Positions 8,692-17,268 of a DNA stretch of 64,000 nt are shown one piece after another; within the stretch, counting starts at the first letter, position 1, and every line of letters starts with the position of its first letter. Under the pieces are notes generated by a model. It was not told where the DNA came from. It saw only the letters and a list, made by a program, of their open reading frames with translations, and did not search any database. A program made the position numbers and the translations under genes. The DNA is from an uncultured Collinsella sp. (GTDB lineage: Bacteria > Actinomycetota > Coriobacteriia > Coriobacteriales > Coriobacteriaceae): NCBI GenBank assembly GCA_900544875.1, contig UQWS01000007.1:36774-100773 (forward strand), written 5' to 3'.

Positions 8692-9627
8692 CTAATTGAC
8701 ATGTTTTCCATTGTGACCGAAGGGTGTCTGGGCGTGAAGGGCAAACTTGGAGGGTGCATACCTTCCATCCATCATGCGCTCGATAAGACCCTCGAGCTCA
8801 AGCGAACCCAGGAGCTTAAGTACGCCGACAGCATCGAGCGAGACGAGCGCCGCAATGTCGTCGACCTTGAGCGGAGAGGCGATGAGCGCATGCATCACGG
8901 TCTGCTGTGTTGGATCCAGGTCGGCAATGCCGGGAGCATCGGGGCGCGAGTAGCGCAGGGTGCCGTAGATGCGTGAGATAGCCATCTCGATAGATTCCTC
9001 GTCGATGATGCAGCAAGTACCGTTCGCAATGAGGTAATTCGTGCCACGCGACTCGGGCGATAGGATCGACCCCGGCACGACAAGAAGTTCGCGCCCCAAA
9101 TCCATAGCAGCCTCGGCTGTAGAAAACGTCCCGGAAGGCATACCCGCCTCGGAAACAAAGAGGGCTTGCGACAGGGCCGCGATCACGCGATTGCGGCGCG
9201 GAAAGGCAAACTTGCGCGGACCCATGCCCCACGGAGAGATCGACACGACCGCGCCACCCGTATCGAGCGTGCGCATAATAAGCCCCGCGCTCGAACGCGG
9301 GTAGACCACGTCGGCGCCCGTCCCCAGCACCACGACGTGTTTGCCGCCGGCGTTGACCGCAGCCCAACCCGAGGCCTGGTCACAACCGACCGCGCCGCCC
9401 GAAACTACCGTCACTCCCGCCTCGACCGCCACCTTTGCCGCAAGCTCTGCCACGGCAAGACCATACGGCGAGGCCTTGCGCGCGCCGATGATGGAGAGCG
9501 CGGGTGTCGAAAGCACCTCGGGATTGCCACGCACATAAAGCGTCTGGGGTACATCAGAAAGCTCCAAAACGGTCTCGGGATACAACGCATCACCTGGATG
9601 CAGCTCAAAGGTCCCCTCGGCTATCAT
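8692..9627 (-). CDS. dprA: DNA processing protein DprA/Smf
   Basis: Loads RecA onto incoming single-stranded DNA in natural transformation. The Rossmann-like core shows GARKASPYG, SGGAVGCDQASG and the FPRRNRVIAALS stretch, typical of DprA; the C-terminal 80 residues look like the winged-helix domain. 311 residues. The start ATG overlaps the comM stop as ATGA, with GGAAGGAGG just upstream. Placed beside comM and xerC, it forms a small DNA-processing cluster; whether the host is transformable cannot be judged from this window. Confidence 0.94.
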   Translation of the reverse strand: MIAEGTFELHPGDALYPETVLELSDVPQTLYVRGNPEVLSTPALSIIGARKASPYGLAVAELAAKVAVEAGVTVVSGGAVGCDQASGWAAVNAGGKHVVVLGTGADVVYPRSSAGLIMRTLDTGGAVVSISPWGMGPRKFAFPRRNRVIAALSQALFVSEAGMPSGTFSTAEAAMDLGRELLVVPGSILSPESRGTNYLIANGTCCIIDEESIEMAISRIYGTLRYSRPDAPGIADLDPTQQTVMHALIASPLKVDDIAALVSLDAVGVLKLLGSLELEGLIERMMDGRYAPSKFALHAQTPFGHNGKHVN

Positions 9628-11147
9628 TGGTCCCTCCTTCCCTGGTACATCGCCGCCTCGAGCACATGGTCCTGCGTCACCTGCTCGCTCTCGGCGACGT
9701 CAGCGATTGTACGCGCGATGCGCACCAGGCGCACGATGCCGCGGCCCGTGAGATGCGTGCGTTTGGACAGGCCGAGTACGCATTTCTCGGCAGCATCATC
9801 GAGCTCAAAGGTCGAAACGACGCCGTCAATAGACCGTGTCTCGTCATCCTCGGCCTCGGCATCCGCATCGTCCATACGGGATTCGCGCCAGGCGCGAAAG
9901 GCGCGACCGCGCACAACGTAGTCACGCAACTCGGCCGACGACATACCCTCCGCACCCTCGATAATCACTTGGGGGTCGGGACGGGTCACGTCGATCATCA
10001 TGTCGATACGGTCGGCCAAAGGACCGCGCAGTTTAGACCGATAGCGCTCGACCATCGCCGCCGAGCAGCGACACGGTACCTCACGATCGCCCAAAAAGCC
10101 GCAGGGGCAGGGATTGCTCGCAGCCAGCAGCTGAAAGCGCGACGGGAAGGTAAAAGCCCCGTCGACGCGTACGATCCTGACGTAGCCGCGCTCGATGGGC
10201 TGACGCAGCGTCTGCAGCACACCCGTGGGAAACTCGGCAAGCTCGTCCAAAAAGAGCACGCCGCCATGAGCAAGGCTGATCTCACCCGGGTGCACCGGGC
10301 GCCCACCGCCGATAAGACCTGCGGTCGAAATACTGTGATGAGGACTGCGGAAGGGCCGGTGCCCCGCCAACAAGCCATCAATGTTCTCACCCAAAACCGA
10401 ATGGATGCACAGCGCCGCCTGTTGATCCTCAACGGAAAGCTCGGGCAGGATGCCGGTCATACGACGCGCGAGCATCGTCTTGCCCGATCCCGGGGACCCG
10501 ATCATGAGCAAGCCGAGTTCTCCTGCCGCCGCAAGCGCCATGCCGCGTTTAGCGACTTCCTGCCCCAGCACGTCGGCATAGTCGAGCTCAGGCTCAAAGG
10601 TCGCCTCGAGCACTTCAGAATCCAGATAGTGCCGAGCCGCCTCGCCCATGCCATGGGCAAGCTGAGACAAATGATCGATAAAGCCGCAATCCACGCCCGC
10701 GAGTGGCACATGCTGGTCGGACCTGCCGGCGATAAAAGACAGCCCCATGTCGCGAGCCAATAGCTGAAACGCCACCTCGCCCTTGACAGGAAGCACCGTA
10801 CCGTCCAAGCCAAGCTCGCCGGCGATAAGGCAGCGATCGAGGTTGTCACGGGGAATCTGACCATCGGCCGCTAGAACCGCGATGGCGATGGGCAGGTCAA
10901 AGCCGCTACCGGTCTTGCGGATATCGCCGGGCGCTAGGTTGACCGTAATGCCCGAGCGTGGGATCTCGAACCCGGCGGAGCGCATCGCACAGCGAATACG
11001 ACCGCGTGACTCCATCACCTCCATGCTCGGAATGCCGAGCATTTGGATGCCCGGAACACCACCGGCAAGCGAGACCTCGACCGTGACGTGAATCGCCTCG
11101 ACGCCACGGATGCAGGCCGCGTGAACGGCAAACGTCTCGAACGCCAT
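9624..11147 (-). CDS. comM: ComM/YifB family AAA+ ATPase (Mg-chelatase-like)
   Basis: Homologue of the hexameric branch-migration helicase that helps integrate transformed DNA. N-terminal Lon-like domain (about residues 1-170), then an AAA+ module with Walker A GSPGSGKT at 217-224 and Walker B GVLFLDE, and the Mg-chelatase C-terminal helices. 507 residues from ATG 11147; an in-frame TTG at 11162 is less likely because AGGTG is spaced for the ATG. Its first base is shared with the stop of the YraN-like gene. Confidence 0.93.
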   Translation of the reverse strand: MAFETFAVHAACIRGVEAIHVTVEVSLAGGVPGIQMLGIPSMEVMESRGRIRCAMRSAGFEIPRSGITVNLAPGDIRKTGSGFDLPIAIAVLAADGQIPRDNLDRCLIAGELGLDGTVLPVKGEVAFQLLARDMGLSFIAGRSDQHVPLAGVDCGFIDHLSQLAHGMGEAARHYLDSEVLEATFEPELDYADVLGQEVAKRGMALAAAGELGLLMIGSPGSGKTMLARRMTGILPELSVEDQQAALCIHSVLGENIDGLLAGHRPFRSPHHSISTAGLIGGGRPVHPGEISLAHGGVLFLDELAEFPTGVLQTLRQPIERGYVRIVRVDGAFTFPSRFQLLAASNPCPCGFLGDREVPCRCSAAMVERYRSKLRGPLADRIDMMIDVTRPDPQVIIEGAEGMSSAELRDYVVRGRAFRAWRESRMDDADAEAEDDETRSIDGVVSTFELDDAAEKCVLGLSKRTHLTGRGIVRLVRIARTIADVAESEQVTQDHVLEAAMYQGRRDQ

Positions 11148-11632
11148 CACGACACCTGCCAATCGAACGCGTTGTACTGATGCTCGATCTCAGCGATATG
11201 CCCGCCACGAATGGTGACACCCACGGCATCGAAGCGAATCGCCTTGAGCGGATAATGCTCCATGAGATAGCAACTTGCGATGCGGCGGTAGCGGCGTTGC
11301 TTTTGAGCGTCCACGGCCTCCTCGGGAAAGACCCGCGTGCTGCAATCCAGTGCAACGCGTCTGGTCTTGACCTCGGCCATCACCACGACATCGTCGAGCT
11401 CATCGAGCAGCACCAGATCGGCCTCGCCCTCGGTGCAACGATAACCCTGCTCCAGCAAGGTGTAGCCGCGCTCGTTAAAGTAGTCGATGGTGATCAGCTC
11501 GCCCAGCATGCCCAGCTCGCGGGGACTGAGTCCCTTGATAAACTCGGGCGTCATCGCCCCGCAGTCGAGCTCGCCGTTTTCCCAACGCTCCTTGAGCTGC
11601 TGCGTCTTGCTCTTTTTGCTTGCGGCACTCAT
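11147..11632 (-). CDS. yraN: YraN/UPF0102 family nuclease-like protein
   Basis: 161 residues from ATG 11632 (MSAASKKSKT), chosen because AAAGGAG lies five bases upstream; the frame is open to 11722 but lacks a start signal there. From residue 45 it matches the UPF0102 pattern: LGELITIDYFNERGY, then EGEADLV and VVMAEVKTR, the restriction-endonuclease-like E...D...ExK core. The function of the family is unsettled. The basic, Gln/Lys-rich N-terminal 40 residues are an addition to the family core. First gene of the comM-dprA-trmFO-xerC unit. Confidence 0.85.
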   Translation of the reverse strand: MSAASKKSKTQQLKERWENGELDCGAMTPEFIKGLSPRELGMLGELITIDYFNERGYTLLEQGYRCTEGEADLVLLDELDDVVVMAEVKTRRVALDCSTRVFPEEAVDAQKQRRYRRIASCYLMEHYPLKAIRFDAVGVTIRGGHIAEIEHQYNAFDWQVS

Positions 11633-11730
11633 GGGGTCTCCTTTCCCGCACGCTGCATTGCCCCGATGATGAGGGCACCTTTCATGCGGGTAAGTACCGG
11701 AAGCAAACCAAAAGCTGACCAAATGCCGTC

Positions 11731-11774
11731 AAAAAACGGGCCGTACGCAGCAATGGTGTTGCATACGGCCCGCT
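11731..11774 (-). terminator. Intrinsic terminator after rnhB
   Basis: Stem of 9 perfect pairs (11737-11745 with 11764-11772), extended inward by further pairing, followed on the minus strand by six T (11731-11736). It lies 48 bp after the rnhB stop and separates it from the yraN-comM unit. Confidence 0.85.
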
Positions 11775-11821
11775 ACCAGCAGGTTTATAAAACCCCTGAG
11801 GTCCCTGTCTCCACAATTGAC

Positions 11822-12610
11822 CTAGAAAAGGCGCTCAGTCTGCAGAAAGTTTCCGCAAAAGCTCACGCGGTGCAGTGGACAAAGTCCATGTTTGCGAATG
11901 GCCTCGATGTGCTCGGGGCTTGCGTAGCCTTTCGATTCGGCCAAATGGTACTCGGGATACTCGGCATCGTACTCGACCATCATCTCATCACGCGTGACCT
12001 TGGCCATGATGGACGCCGCGGCGATACAGGCGATCTTGGCATCGCCCTTCACCACGTCGCGCTCGTTGGGAACGGCGCCCAAGGGGTTACCGTCCATAAG
12101 CACGCAATCGGGCTCGAGCCCCGTATCGGCCACGGCGCCCGCGACAGCGGCTCGAATGGCGCGGGCCATGCCCATCTCATCGATATCCTTAGGCGCGATA
12201 TGGCAAAAACCAATTGCCGTCGCCACCTCGGCAATCTTCACTGAGAGCAACTCGCGGCGCGCCGGCGTGAGCTTTTTGGAATCGTTGATGCCCCAGACGC
12301 GCGGCTCCATAGGAAGGCAGACGGCGCATACCGTCAAAGGACCGGCCACCGATCCGCGACCCACCTCATCGACACCAACGACCACCCCATCGCCGCCAAG
12401 CTCATGCATAAGCTCGTACATGTCATTGACGCGCTCGCGCTCGGCAAGTTCCTTGGCATGGCGCTTAAGAGCACGCTCGCAAGCCTTGATCACCTGCTGG
12501 CGCGGGTCCTCGCGATAATGCTCCACGAGGGCGGGGATCTCCTCAAACGTAGCGCTCGCCAACTCACCGGCAACCTGCGATGCCGAAACCGAGCTCGTCA
12601 TATTGGCCAT
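11822..12610 (-). CDS. rnhB: Ribonuclease HII
   Basis: Removes RNA from RNA-DNA hybrids and single ribonucleotides from DNA. Catalytic DEVGRG at residues 81-86 with later conserved acidic residues (VLMDG, and DEMM). 262 residues from ATG 12610, for which AAGGAGG is seven bases upstream; an in-frame ATG at 12628 lies before that site. An N-terminal helical extension of about 75 residues resembles the Bacillus-type enzyme. It is downstream of rplS, a common arrangement. Confidence 0.95.
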   Translation of the reverse strand: MANMTSSVSASQVAGELASATFEEIPALVEHYREDPRQQVIKACERALKRHAKELAERERVNDMYELMHELGGDGVVVGVDEVGRGSVAGPLTVCAVCLPMEPRVWGINDSKKLTPARRELLSVKIAEVATAIGFCHIAPKDIDEMGMARAIRAAVAGAVADTGLEPDCVLMDGNPLGAVPNERDVVKGDAKIACIAAASIMAKVTRDEMMVEYDAEYPEYHLAESKGYASPEHIEAIRKHGLCPLHRVSFCGNFLQTERLF

Positions 12611-12640
12611 ACCAGGCCCTCCTTGCATGCAAATCAGATA

Positions 12641-12671
12641 AAAAGAAGGGCCACCCGAAGGTGACCCTTGT
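12641..12671 (-). terminator. Intrinsic terminator between rplS and rnhB
   Basis: A 10-bp stem with one G-U pair and a three-base loop, followed on the minus strand by a C and five T. rnhB probably depends on read-through or a weak promoter of its own. Confidence 0.8.
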
Positions 12672-12703
12672 GTCCAAACGAGTGGACAGACGCTGCGATC
12701 TTC

Positions 12704-13045
12704 TTAGCGCTTCTCGGGGATGCGAGCAGCCTTGCCCACCTTGTCGCGGAGGTAGTACAGCTTGGCGCGACGGACGCGACCATGACGAACGACCTCGAGC
12801 TTGGCGATCTTGGGGCTGTGAAGCGGGAAGGTACGCTCAACACCGACACCGAAGGACATCTTGCGGACGGTGAAGGTCTCGCGGGCACCGGCGCCGGCCA
12901 TGCGGATGACGTCGCCCTGGAAGACCTGAATGCGCTCGCGGTCGCCTTCCTTAATGCGGTAGTGAACCTTGACGTTGTCGGCGACGCGAACCTGAGGAAT
13001 GTCCTCGCGGATCTGCTGACGCTCGATTGCGCGGATGTAATCCAT
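12704..13045 (-). CDS. rplS: Ribosomal protein L19
   Basis: Large-subunit protein at the 30S-50S interface. 113 residues from ATG 13045 ([11 protein letters not shown]); a TTG two codons earlier is unlikely because AAGGA is spaced for the ATG. Conserved [10 protein letters not shown] and the [15 protein letters not shown] stretch identify L19. Own promoter upstream and hairpin in the leader. Confidence 0.97.
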   Translation of the reverse strand: MDYIRAIERQQIREDIPQVRVADNVKVHYRIKEGDRERIQVFQGDVIRMAGAGARETFTVRKMSFGVGVERTFPLHSPKIAKLEVVRHGRVRRAKLYYLRDKVGKAARIPEKR

Positions 13046-13069
13046 GTGCAATTCCTTACTCTTCTAGAG

Positions 13070-13093
13070 GTGCCGTACCACCTTGGCCGGCAC
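13070..13093 (-). promoter_or_regulatory. Hairpin in the rplS leader
   Basis: Six outer base pairs (13070-13075 with 13088-13093) and an inner CCA/TGG helix, lying between the predicted promoter and the ribosome binding site. Position fits a ribosomal-protein leader element; no match to a described L19 leader could be tested. Confidence 0.35.
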
Positions 13094-13114
13094 GTAGTTG
13101 AACAAACGTATTTG

Positions 13115-13142
13115 AGTATACACGCGCGGGTTTCTGCTGCAA
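13115..13142 (-). promoter_or_regulatory. Sigma-70-type promoter of rplS
   Basis: On the minus strand TTGCAG (13137-13142), 16-bp spacer, TATACT (13115-13120). Predicted start near 13108, about 63 nt before the rplS ATG. Confidence 0.65.
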
Positions 13143-13188
13143 GAACATTTTTTCACGCAGACAAAAAGACAAAACCCGCACATGATAA

Positions 13189-13216
13189 CCGCCCGTCTCA
13201 CGAATGAGACGGGCGG
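13189..13216 (-). terminator. Strong hairpin after ppdK
   Basis: A perfect 12-bp GC-rich stem (13189-13200 with 13205-13216) closed on the minus strand by a TTCG tetraloop, 43 bp past the ppdK stop. No T tract follows, so it may act as an RNA 3' stabiliser or factor-assisted terminator. Confidence 0.6.
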
Positions 13217-13259
13217 CATGAAGGGGGGCTACGCTAGGCGTCGATGCGCAGGGGGGGGG

Positions 13260-16010
13260 CTAGGCGTTGCGCTTGGCCTCGAGCTTGGCCAGAGCGGCAG
13301 CTAGGCGCGCGAGGGGCACGCGGTAGGGCGAGCAGGACACATAGTCCACATCGGCCACGTTAAACAGGCCCTTGATGGACTTGGGGTCGCCGCCGTGCTC
13401 GCCGCACACGCCAAAGTGCATGCCAGGGTTGGTGGCGCGACCCTTTTCGACGGCCATGCGCACGAGCTCCAGCACCGCCGTATCGATGGTCTCGAAGGGG
13501 TTGTCCTTCAGGATCTTCTTGTGCAGGTACAGCGGGATGAACTTAGCCTCGGCGTCGTCGCGCGAGAAGCCAAAGGTCGTCTGGGTGAGGTCGTTGGTGC
13601 CAAAGCAGAAGAAATCTGCGTGATGGGCGATCTCGTCGGCGACCATGCAGGCGCGCGGCAGCTCGAGCATCGTGCCCACGGGAATGTTGAGCTCAACGCC
13701 CTCTTCAGCGGAAACCTCGGCGATTACGCGCTCAATGACCTCGCGGGTCTGAACATGCTCGGCCGTGATGGAGACGAGCGGAACCATGATCTCGGGGCGC
13801 GGGTCGACGCCCTCCTTGATAAGGCGGGCAGCAGCCGTGGCGACGGCGCGAACCTGCATGAGAGGCAGATCGCTAAAGACGACGGACAGGCGCACGCCGC
13901 GCAAGCCCAGCATGGGGTTGGACTCGACCATGCCGTCAATGCGACGCAGGCGGGCGCGCAGGGCAGTGAGCTCCTCCTCGGGAGCGCCGGCGGCCTCCTT
14001 CTTGGTGATGGCGACCTCGAGCTCGCGAGGATTATCCAGGAACTCATGAAGCGGCGGATCGAGCAGGCGGACGACCACATCGCGACCGGACATGGTCTTG
14101 AACATCGCCAGGAAGTCCTCGGTCTGAACCTTGAGCAGGTCGGCCAGGGCCTGCTGCTTCACGGCCTCATCGTCGGACAGGATAAAGCTCTGGATGATGT
14201 TCTTGCGATCGCCCAGGAACATGTGCTCGGTGCGGCACAGACCGATGGCCTCGGCGCCAAACTCAAGAGCGAGCTCGGCATCCTCGGGGTTGTCGGCGTT
14301 GACGCGCACGTGGTTGGCGTGACCGTCGGTCTCGTCCAAACGGATCTCATCGGCCCAGGACAGGATGGAGTCCAGGTCGCCGGTGAGCTCTGCAGAGACC
14401 AGGTCGACCGCGCCGTCGACGACGATACCCTGGGTGCCGTCGATGGAGATGACATCACCCTCGCGCAGCACGCGGTCGCTGCCCTCGATGTGCACGACCT
14501 TCTCGGCAGCGTCGATATGGAAGCGCTCGACACCGCAGACGCAGGGCGTACCCATGCCGCGGGCGATAACGGCGGCATGGCTCGTCTTGCCGCCATGGCT
14601 GGTCAGGATGCCCTCGGCGGCGACCATGCCCTTCAGGTCGTCGGGGTTGGTCTCCCAGCGGACCAGAATGACCTTGTGGCCCTCGGCGGAACGCGCGACG
14701 GCGTCATCACTCGAGAACACGACCTCGCCCACGGCGGCACCAGGGCTGGCGTTAAGGCCGCTGGCCAAGGCCTCGTACTTCTTGGAGGCGTCGAACTGCG
14801 GGTGCAGGAGTTGGTCGAGCTGCGCGGGATCGATGCGGCTCACAGCCTCCTCGCGGGTGATCAGGCCCTCCTCGACCATTTCGATAGCAATGCGCAGGGC
14901 GGCAGTGGCGGTGCGCTTGCCCACGCGGGTCTGGAGCATCCAGAGCTTGCCCTGCTCGATGGTGAACTCGATATCGCACATATCGCGGTAATGATCCTCG
15001 AGCGTCAGGAACACGCGCTCGAGCTCCTCGCCTGCGGACTCGAGGCCCGAGGTGGTCTTGAGGTCGGCGATGGGCTCGGTGTTTCGGATGCCGGCGACGA
15101 CGTCCTCGCCCTGGGCATTCACCAAAAAGTCGCCATAGAACTCCTTGGTGCCGTCGGCCGGGTTGCGCGTAAAGGCGACGCCGGTCGCAGAGGTCTCGCC
15201 CTTGTTGCCAAAGGCCATGGCCTGGACGTTGACGGCGGTGCCGAGCTCGTCGGAAATGCCGTGCTGCTTGCGGTAGATGCAGGCGCGCTCGTTCATCCAG
15301 CTGCCAAAGACGGCCTGGATGGCAAGGCGCAGCTGGAGCTCCGGATCGTGCGGGAAGACGGGCTTACCGTCGGCGACCTCGAGCTCGGGATACAGGGTCG
15401 CCTCGACGTTATCGGAGAAAATACCCTTGAACGTCTCGACAAGCTCCTGCAGGTCCTCGGCCGAAAGCTCGGAATCGACGCGAACGCCGGCGACCAGGCG
15501 GGCCTGGGTCAGGGCATTCTCGAACAAGTCGGCATCGACACCCATGACGACGTTGGAGAACATCTGGATAAAGCGGCGGTAGCTATCCCAGGCAAAGCGC
15601 GGGTTTTGCGTCTGGGCGATAAGGCCCTGGACGGAATCGTCGTTGAGGCCCAGGTTGAGAACCGTGTCCATCATGCCGGGCATGGAGAACGGAGCGCCCG
15701 AGCGGACCGACACGAGCAGCGGATCGGAGGCATCGCCGAGCTTCTTGCCGCAGCGGGCCTCGAGGTCGACCTCGGCGGCAACGATCTCGTCGAGCGCGCC
15801 CTCCGGCCACACGTTGCCGGCGCCGGAGTACTCAACGCAAGTCTGGCAGGTAATGGTAAAGCCACCGGGAACCGGCAGGCCGATACGGCTCATCTCGGCA
15901 AGGTTAGCGCCCTTGCCACCAAGCACGAAGTTCATGGACTTGTCGCCCTCGGTGACACAGGTGCCCTGGGCGTCGGTTCCAAAACGGTAAACCCTCTTGC
16001 AATCGCTCAC
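13260..16010 (-). CDS. ppdK: Pyruvate, phosphate dikinase
   Basis: Interconverts pyruvate + ATP + Pi and phosphoenolpyruvate + AMP + PPi; in anaerobes it often works in the glycolytic, PPi-using direction. 916 residues: N-terminal ATP-grasp domain, central phosphohistidine domain with catalytic His478 in GGKTSHAA, and C-terminal PEP-binding TIM barrel (GLRGVRLSV, FGTNDLTQTTFGFSRDD). Thr476, two residues before the His, is the residue phosphorylated by regulatory proteins of this family. The regulator gene ppsR is next upstream. GTG start at 16010 with AAGGGGAAG upstream. Confidence 0.97.
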   Translation of the reverse strand: MSDCKRVYRFGTDAQGTCVTEGDKSMNFVLGGKGANLAEMSRIGLPVPGGFTITCQTCVEYSGAGNVWPEGALDEIVAAEVDLEARCGKKLGDASDPLLVSVRSGAPFSMPGMMDTVLNLGLNDDSVQGLIAQTQNPRFAWDSYRRFIQMFSNVVMGVDADLFENALTQARLVAGVRVDSELSAEDLQELVETFKGIFSDNVEATLYPELEVADGKPVFPHDPELQLRLAIQAVFGSWMNERACIYRKQHGISDELGTAVNVQAMAFGNKGETSATGVAFTRNPADGTKEFYGDFLVNAQGEDVVAGIRNTEPIADLKTTSGLESAGEELERVFLTLEDHYRDMCDIEFTIEQGKLWMLQTRVGKRTATAALRIAIEMVEEGLITREEAVSRIDPAQLDQLLHPQFDASKKYEALASGLNASPGAAVGEVVFSSDDAVARSAEGHKVILVRWETNPDDLKGMVAAEGILTSHGGKTSHAAVIARGMGTPCVCGVERFHIDAAEKVVHIEGSDRVLREGDVISIDGTQGIVVDGAVDLVSAELTGDLDSILSWADEIRLDETDGHANHVRVNADNPEDAELALEFGAEAIGLCRTEHMFLGDRKNIIQSFILSDDEAVKQQALADLLKVQTEDFLAMFKTMSGRDVVVRLLDPPLHEFLDNPRELEVAITKKEAAGAPEEELTALRARLRRIDGMVESNPMLGLRGVRLSVVFSDLPLMQVRAVATAAARLIKEGVDPRPEIMVPLVSITAEHVQTREVIERVIAEVSAEEGVELNIPVGTMLELPRACMVADEIAHHADFFCFGTNDLTQTTFGFSRDDAEAKFIPLYLHKKILKDNPFETIDTAVLELVRMAVEKGRATNPGMHFGVCGEHGGDPKSIKGLFNVADVDYVSCSPYRVPLARLAAALAKLEAKRNA

Positions 16011-16085
16011 GATACTTCCCCTTCCATGCGCTTACGCGCACGACCGTGGTAACGAATCGACCCGCCGGATGCAGGCCGTGAGGGA

Positions 16086-16114
16086 ACTATACGGCGGGTT
16101 TTGGGCAGGCTTGA
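16086..16114 (-). promoter_or_regulatory. Probable ppdK promoter
   Basis: On the minus strand TATAGT (16086-16091) with 17 bp to a poor -35 (TCAAGC, 16109-16114). A good -10 with a poor -35 fits activator-dependent transcription. Predicted start near 16079. Confidence 0.5.
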
Positions 16115-16132
16115 GCAGAGGGTGCGCGGTTT

Positions 16133-16170
16133 GGTAAACGTGCTAAAACAGGCGGTAAACGGTAGGTAAA
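16133..16170 (-). repeat. Three TTTACC direct repeats upstream of ppdK promoter
   Basis: TTTACC on the minus strand at 16133-16138, 16154-16159 and 16165-16170, spaced 21 and 11 bp, i.e. about two and one helical turns. They fall upstream of the predicted -35 box, where an activator would bind. An imperfect palindrome centred near 16182 lies just beyond. Function is inferred from spacing only. Confidence 0.4.
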
Positions 16171-16268
16171 GTTGGTTATCTTATGAAGATACCACTACAA
16201 GAAGAATGCAGGTCAGATGCGATATTTTTGCTAAATCGCTTTATCAATTCAGGCTATTTAGCCACTCC

Positions 16269-16348
16269 GATGATTTTTCTGGGACGGGGATTAAAAAAAT
16301 CATTGAGTACCTAATGATTTTTTTAATCCCCGTCCCAGAAAAATCATC
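16269..16348. repeat. Perfect 36-bp inverted repeat
   Basis: Arms 16269-16304 and 16313-16348 are exact reverse complements around an 8-base loop. Each arm contains a TGGGACGGGG core between A/T-rich blocks with seven A or T. It begins 10 bp after the ppsR stop and would end ppsR transcription as a long hairpin. No transposase gene is beside it. The remaining part of the ppsR-ppdK gap (16011-16268) holds the ppdK promoter region and no gene. Confidence 0.9.
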
Positions 16349-16358
16349 ACAGAAAGGA

Positions 16359-17234
16359 CTACTGCTGTTGAGCGCGGCGGGCGGCACGGCGGGCTCTTGC
16401 CTCTTGAATCTCTTCGAGGTGAGCAATGATCTCGGCAGCGCTTTCCTCGATGGCTTTGCCGTCGGTACGCACTACAAAGCAGCCCAGGCGTTTCATGAGC
16501 GCGCGGGCTTCCGCAAGCTCACTACGCACGCTCTCGGGCTCGGCATAGGAGCCTGCGACGGCGCGGGCGTAGTCGTCGCCCAAGCGGCTATCGCGAATCT
16601 CGGAAATCACATCGACGGTCGAAATCAAGCCGAACAGGCGCATCGGGTCAACCTCGTAAATCGACTTGGGCGGCTCCATGCCATGCGCCAGTGGGACATT
16701 GGCGACCTTGTAGCCCTGATAGGCTAAATACATCGACAGCGGCGTCTTGGATGTACGCGACACACCCAGCAGCACGATATCGGCACCCGACAGATCGTCG
16801 CAACCACGACCGTCATCGTGCTCAACGAAATACTCCATGGCCTCGATACGATGGAAATAGCGGTCATCGGTCTTGTGAATCACGCCCGCAACGCACTTGG
16901 GCGGCACACCGATGAGCGACGACAGCACGGCAAGCGTCGGGCCGATCAGGTCGACCGAACGGATATGCAGCATACCCAGGTAATCGAGCACGCGGGCGCG
17001 AAGCGCCGGATCGACAATGGTATGGAACACGGCGACATCGCGATGGTCGGCATCGACGCGCGGCCCCACAAATGACTTGACCTGCTCCACCGAGGTCACC
17101 TTGGGCAGGCGCAAGAGACGAAAAGCCCCTTCATCAAATTGCCCGGACGCCGCAAGCACCACCTCACAAGCGGTATCGCCGAGCGAATCGGAGATAACGA
17201 TAACGGTGGGACGAGCGGTGACCGGGCAATCCAT
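16359..17234 (-). CDS. ppsR: Pyruvate, phosphate dikinase regulatory protein (kinase/phosphorylase, DUF299)
   Basis: Bifunctional enzyme that phosphorylates PPDK on the Thr near the catalytic His using ADP and removes it using Pi. 291 residues; the N-terminus has VIVISDSLGDTA and a P-loop-like GVSRTSKT lies at 157-164, both typical of the family. The adjacent ppdK with an intact TSH site makes PPDK, rather than PEP synthase, the likely target. ATG 17234 follows AAAAGGAG; it is 34 bp after glyS and may be read from the glyQS transcript. Confidence 0.93.
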   Translation of the reverse strand: MDCPVTARPTVIVISDSLGDTACEVVLAASGQFDEGAFRLLRLPKVTSVEQVKSFVGPRVDADHRDVAVFHTIVDPALRARVLDYLGMLHIRSVDLIGPTLAVLSSLIGVPPKCVAGVIHKTDDRYFHRIEAMEYFVEHDDGRGCDDLSGADIVLLGVSRTSKTPLSMYLAYQGYKVANVPLAHGMEPPKSIYEVDPMRLFGLISTVDVISEIRDSRLGDDYARAVAGSYAEPESVRSELAEARALMKRLGCFVVRTDGKAIEESAAEIIAHLEEIQEARARRAARRAQQQ

Positions 17235-17268
17235 GCGGGGCTCCTTTTGCGCTTATGCGCAGGCTGGC

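Noticed and set aside
11147..11722. Longer 191-residue form of the YraN-like protein
   Set aside because: The first 30 residues precede the only good ribosome site (AAAGGAG before 11632) and do not resemble the family.
13395..16052. 885-codon plus-strand frame opposite ppdK
   Set aside because: Antisense shadow of an intact ppdK; composition typical of reversed GC-rich codons.
16133..16170. CRISPR-like array from the three short repeats
   Set aside because: Six-base repeats at 21 and 11 bp spacing are far too short for CRISPR and there are no cas genes in the window.
16269..16348. Insertion sequence ends
   Set aside because: The palindrome has no transposase between or beside its arms and no flanking target duplication that I can see.
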